From positions 2,480,001 through 2,544,000 of the forward strand of contig CAVNZM010000004.1 in assembly GCA_963693365.1 (NCBI GenBank): a DNA stretch of 64,000 bases, given 5' to 3'. This DNA comes from Amoebidium appalachense. Taxonomy: Eukaryota > Ichthyosporea. The position numbers and the translations under genes were made by a program. This document shows, piece after piece, positions 60,192-64,000 of this stretch; the first letter of the stretch is position 1, and each line of letters starts with the position of its first letter. The notes beneath the pieces are model-generated. The model saw nothing but the letters and a program-made list of their open reading frames with translations. It did no database searches and was not told the DNA's origin.

Positions 60192-61077
60192 TATTTGGCA
60201 TTGTAGATAGATGAAACCATGGAAATACTTGGTCACGATGATGATTTGTTCCATATTGAATTTTCTCGGTTTGTGCCTCCCTTAATCAGTATGTTTGGAT
60301 TGTCGTCTGCTGTTTGTCGTATGGAGGAATTGTCTCTTCGTTTTTGTTTTCATTTAGTTAGGCTACCTGATGGTCACCCTCTTTATGCTTTCTTTCCCCC
60401 CCTCCCTCCATCCCTCTTCCCCCCCGATTCACCAACGCTACTTCTGAATGTCCTCAGCCTACCCTCTTTCTACCTGATTCTTCCTCTCGCTATCTCACTC
60501 CCTCTTTCTTTTCTCTTCCTGTTTTTTCTGCCTTTTTGCGTTATTACCATACGCAGTATAAGTTTCTTTCTCGTTCTGATAGAGAAATCAAAGGTAAAAC
60601 TCAGTCGGCATGTGTTATGTTCCTTAGGCAACACCGTACTGATCATTATCGCTTTTTGGGAGCTTTGGCAGGATACATTTCTCCTGCTGTACGTATGGAT
60701 ACCACCCTAGTAGATAAGTCTGTATGGTGCTCTGATGTTGATATTGCCTGGGAAGTTGTGCAGTGGCGCTGTAATTCTTGTTTTCATCGCCGCTGGTGCC
60801 ACTTTTGTGCTGACCTTTTTAATCGCAAGCATGTTGATAGGTGTGAATTTTTATGTCGCGTTTTACCTCTTTCCCTCCGGGTATCTGCTACACTAGCTGG
60901 CAATGTGAACACTTTAGACTTTTTGTTGAATTCTGTTGGTCGTCACATTGAGTATTTATATGATTTTCACACAGTGTTCAGGTATCTCAGTATGCACTTG
61001 TTACTGGATAACTCGTGAAGTTTTTATTGTCTTCTCAGTATGCCGTGCATACTTGTCATATCTTTCCGTCGAATAAA
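60192..61077 (+). mobile_element. LINE-like retroelement remnant, C-terminal part (copy 1)
   Basis: A + strand reading frame runs from about 60192 to the TGA at 61016-61018, with one frame change near 60520-60545 (T-runs). It encodes ISMFGLSSAVCRMEELSLRF, then LPDGHPLYAFF, and later VVQWRCNSC and a Cys/His cluster CHFCADLFNRKHVDRC. It ends NVNTLDFLLNSV...LLDNS. This order, a helical segment after the reverse transcriptase and then a CCHC-like knuckle near the C-terminus, is that of non-LTR retrotransposon ORF2 proteins. AATAAA lies at 61072-61077. The polymerase domain itself is absent, so this is 5' truncated. It matches copy 2 at 62178-63620. Confidence 0.55.
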
Positions 61078-61130
61078 TCCAGTCAAAAGAATTTTTTTTT
61101 TTCGAAGTTCTCTGTGATATAAACATGAAT

Positions 61131-61232
61131 GTGATTAAGTGGTAAATTAGATACATATAAAGCGTAGCACTATATAACTTTGTGATAAAGTGGTAAATTA
61201 GATACATATAAAGCATAGCACTATATAACTTT
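61131..61232 (+). repeat. 51-bp tandem duplication
   Basis: Two nearly identical 51-base copies (61131-61181 and 61182-61232) differ at only a few bases. They contain GGTAAATTAGATACATATAA and GCACTATATAACTTT. They lie just 3' of the LINE-like remnant and may be its 3' tail repeat. Confidence 0.85.
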
Positions 61233-61682
61233 TTAAGCCCGGTAAAATATATTGAGAAACTTTCAAATTCATACTTCTCTCTTCCTTATCAAGAAACGTA
61301 CCTCGTACTGAGTGTGTAAGGCTCAAATTTGTATAGAAGTGTGGGGGCATGGGGCGGGCGGGCGGGCTGGCGCATGGGGAGGGAGGGGGGGGGGGGGGGG
61401 GGGGGAGGGATTCACCTCATCTATTGACTCACTCTGCAATTCTCTTTTTTTCCCCATAAAAAAATCTTTTTTTCTCTATTGTAATTATTCTCTCCTCGCA
61501 ATAAATGTTTGGGGCACCGGATAAATAACCGTTTCACGGTCAGACGGTGGCACATCGAGTCGCCTATGTTCACACGCACACGCACACATGCACGCACACA
61601 CGCATGCACACACGCACGTACACACGCATGCACGCGCACGCACACACGCACGCACTCATGCACGCACGCCCTGTGCGACACA

Positions 61683-61683
<1 letters not shown>

Positions 61684-61737
<54 letters not shown>
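61684..61737. repeat. (CA)n microsatellite
   Basis: Pure (CA)n preceded by about 100 bases of ACACGC/ATGCAC variants. The flanks (61240-61680 and 61740-62000) hold no gene I can support. Confidence 0.9.
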
Positions 61738-61739
<2 letters not shown>

Positions 61740-61989
61740 AGTTAACACGGGGTTTACGCTGTTTACTCGAGGCAAAGAGAGACCAGTCTCAGGTATGGGG
61801 GGTTTTTGCTCGGAATATCCCCTCAGCGGTATATCATGATCACGTACATAGATGTCGGATGATGACTATATATCAGGGTTTACTTTCTCTACGGGACACC
61901 TGGTCATAAAGACTAAGAAAAATCAATTAGTTGGGGTTCCCCGTTTTTTTTATTTATTATTTATTATTTTTTATTTTTTATTTTTTATT

Positions 61990-62171
<182 letters not shown>

Positions 62172-62177
62172 CGTGCG

Positions 62178-63620
62178 CTAGAATTTTGTAATGATGTGTT
62201 TCTCAAGCCAATCAATACATCTAATAAACAGGTCGCAGTTATGCGTGTTTAGCATAAAATCAAGGATGTTGTAATTTACAGGTAGGCTATCTTTCTGGGT
62301 GTCTGTTGTGAATGTGACGTGTGTGTGTTGCGGTATTATGTGGTCTATCAAACTGCATTTGGCGATACATGACCGTTTAAACTGGTGTGTATGTGTGTGT
62401 TGTTTGGGCATGCAAACGATGCCACCTTATACTTATTAGATCTCCACTGTATAGCACGTGTACAGTAAAAGCGTGGTAATTGATCAATAATACCATCATG
62501 CTAGAGAAAGACCAGTTCTACAGGAAGGTAATATGTATTTAGGTGTTATACATTTGCGAGTGCCATATTTGGCAATATGGTTAAGGTGGTCATTATATAT
62601 AAATGAGACATAAGGCTTAGTTTTTCAAGGTGTCTGCTTTCATCGGGTCTAGTGTCGTGTGGTATCCTTTTTCCATTTGTTATATTGCGTGATTATCTTG
62701 TGATTGTGTACATGTTTAATAAGTATGTGGCAGTCCAAAGTCACACGCACACTTTTGCAGGGTTTATTTGTATTTGTGCCCGGGGGAGAAGGAGAGAGAG
62801 AGGAAACTTGAAGGAAAGAGGGGAGAGGTGAGGAGGGGACAGGTCGGATAGAGAAGAGAGGGTGGGAGGGCAAATACTTCTTTAAGCGGCTTATGTGCTT
62901 ATTGAATTTCAGCGCGAGATGGGATACTCTAGCAGCTATTGGGACCAGACCATATATCGAGAGCGTTACAGGCCCAGGTTTACAACAGTTGTTAGATAGA
63001 AAGGAGGCAACTTCTGCTTCAAGGAAATTTGTTTAGGGGTTAAACGCTCTAGTTCTCTCTTTCTTGATCCAAGCGGCGAGAAGGGGTAAACCGTATTCAC
63101 ATGCCGGGAAGACAAAGTGCGAATAAATGTAAGTCTAATAGAAGGATGGAGGGGTGTGTCTCTAAAAATATTAGCCGAGAAGAAAGCTAACCGCTTACGA
63201 GCCAACTCTACCCTCTTTTCGACCATATGGGAAAACAAAACACCAACAGAATTAACCGGAACACCAAGATATTTGTATTCTGGAACTATAGGTGCAGGTT
63301 TAGATGACAATGTAAATGTGTGTAAATTATTAGCTATATCAGGTACAAGAACACCACATTTGTCTATGTTAAGGGTCATAAGGTTTGCCTTGCACCACTC
63401 TGACACTACATCGAACAGTCTTTGCAGGCATCTAGGGGTACGGGCAAGGAGGGACAGATCATCAGCATAGAGATGCTGCACCAGCTCTTCCGCGGATCCA
63501 GTTAATTCAGCTGCAGGATGTTGATGTTTTATATCAACAGCATCCTTTGTGTTTGGGTGTTTTACCTCCTTTTGACCTTGCATGGGTGGCTTATATAAGG
63601 TGTGGAGCACATGCTGCCCC
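62178..63620 (-). mobile_element. LINE-like retroelement remnant with reverse transcriptase YADD box (copy 2)
   Basis: The minus-strand frame 63670-62966 encodes the palm of a non-LTR reverse transcriptase: QHLYADDLSLLA (catalytic ADD), then the LMTLNIDKCGVLV and YKYLGVPVN motifs. A frame change follows. 62950-62870 reads TLSIYGLVPIAARVSHLALK and matches ISMFGLSSAVCRMEELSLRF of copy 1. Further on, AIQWRSNKYK matches VVQWRCNSC, and NYNILDFMLN (stop at 62178) matches NVNTLDFLLN. The finger part of the polymerase and ORF1 are missing, so it is truncated and inactive. The clade cannot be set by eye. Confidence 0.75.
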
Positions 63621-63830
63621 CCCCCCCCCTCCCCCCCTCTCCCCCGTGGGGAAAAAGCCACTGAGAACAAGATTGGGGGTAAAAAATTAATAAATTAAGG
63701 GTCTCTTTCTCTCTCTAATTTTCCTCCCCCTCAGTCAGGCTGAAACTCCCTCCTCAAAAAGGTTTTCTCCCCATCACCATGCATCTAGCCGCTTTTTATG
63801 CATGTGCCAAGTTGGTAGATATCGATGGCC

Positions 63831-64000
63831 ATAGGCAGCTGTGCGCAGCCTGGTTTCAGCCTCCGCAGGTGGTGTCACTGAATTGAATAGAGATCTTCTC
63901 TTCTGCATACACCCAACTGCAGCATCAAGAGTTTATCTTTACTGATTGGCAATCACTACTCCGACGGCAGGATGTTCACTGCTGGTGGAACTGTAAACAA
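63831..64000 (+). other. open sequence at window edge
   Basis: Normal-complexity sequence. A frame from about 63886 stays open to the end and reads FTDWQSLLRRQDVHCWWNC. It could be the start of an exon (acceptor-like aactgcag near 63922) or part of another retroelement. Not resolved. Confidence 0.2.

Noticed and set aside
62966-63670. Functional reverse transcriptase gene
   Set aside because: The finger region is missing, the downstream part lies in other frames and the 5' side ends in a C-run. It is a truncated element.

Overview
The window is nuclear DNA from an intron-rich eukaryote. The genes are split into many short exons with GT-AG (and at least one GC-AG) introns. The introns are packed with (CA)n/(GT)n microsatellites and very long pure C or G tracts. 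A HAUS8-like augmin subunit and a full PRMT5/SETD6/ZCCHC9 set fit a unicellular relative of animals or another broadly branching protist. The species cannot be named from sequence alone. No bacterial, viral, plasmid or CRISPR features were seen. || Layout: (1) 1335-6221, + strand, five exons of a HAUS8-like augmin subunit. (2) 7895-9201, + strand, a TATA-driven secreted tandem-repeat protein with a broken frame, followed by two orphan exons (10103-11105). (3) 11599-15747, - strand, ZCCHC9 (four CCHC zinc knuckles). It is divergent from (4) 16132-25060, + strand, a SETD6/RKM4-type SET-domain lysine methyltransferase in 13 exons. The spacer between them is 384 bp and carries CCAAT boxes. (5) 25782-32201, - strand, a Kelch-repeat protein with a C-terminal BTB-BACK module, convergent with SETD6. 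(6) 34865-48514, + strand, PRMT5 in 17 coding exons with all catalytic markers. A weak divergent gene candidate lies upstream. (7) 48515-52830, gene-poor. (8) 52935-59910, + strand, a roughly 1000-residue coiled-coil protein whose giant exon has two apparent one-base frame breaks in homopolymers. (9) 60190-63620, two diverged remnants of the same LINE-like retroelement in opposite orientations. || How the genes relate: PRMT5 (arginine) and SETD6-like (lysine) are both protein methyltransferases, ZCCHC9 is a nucleolar RNA-associated protein, HAUS8 acts in spindle microtubule branching, and the Kelch-BTB protein is probably a cullin-3 substrate adaptor. These are ordinary eukaryotic housekeeping genes and not a cluster with one shared task. 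|| The unusual content is non-coding. There are repeated T-run/G-run composites, (GT)n after donors with (CA)n before acceptors, minisatellites that supply the 3' splice site, and homopolymer-linked frame breaks. Gene models were built by hand from splice phase and family resemblance. Every exon join given was checked for reading-frame phase.
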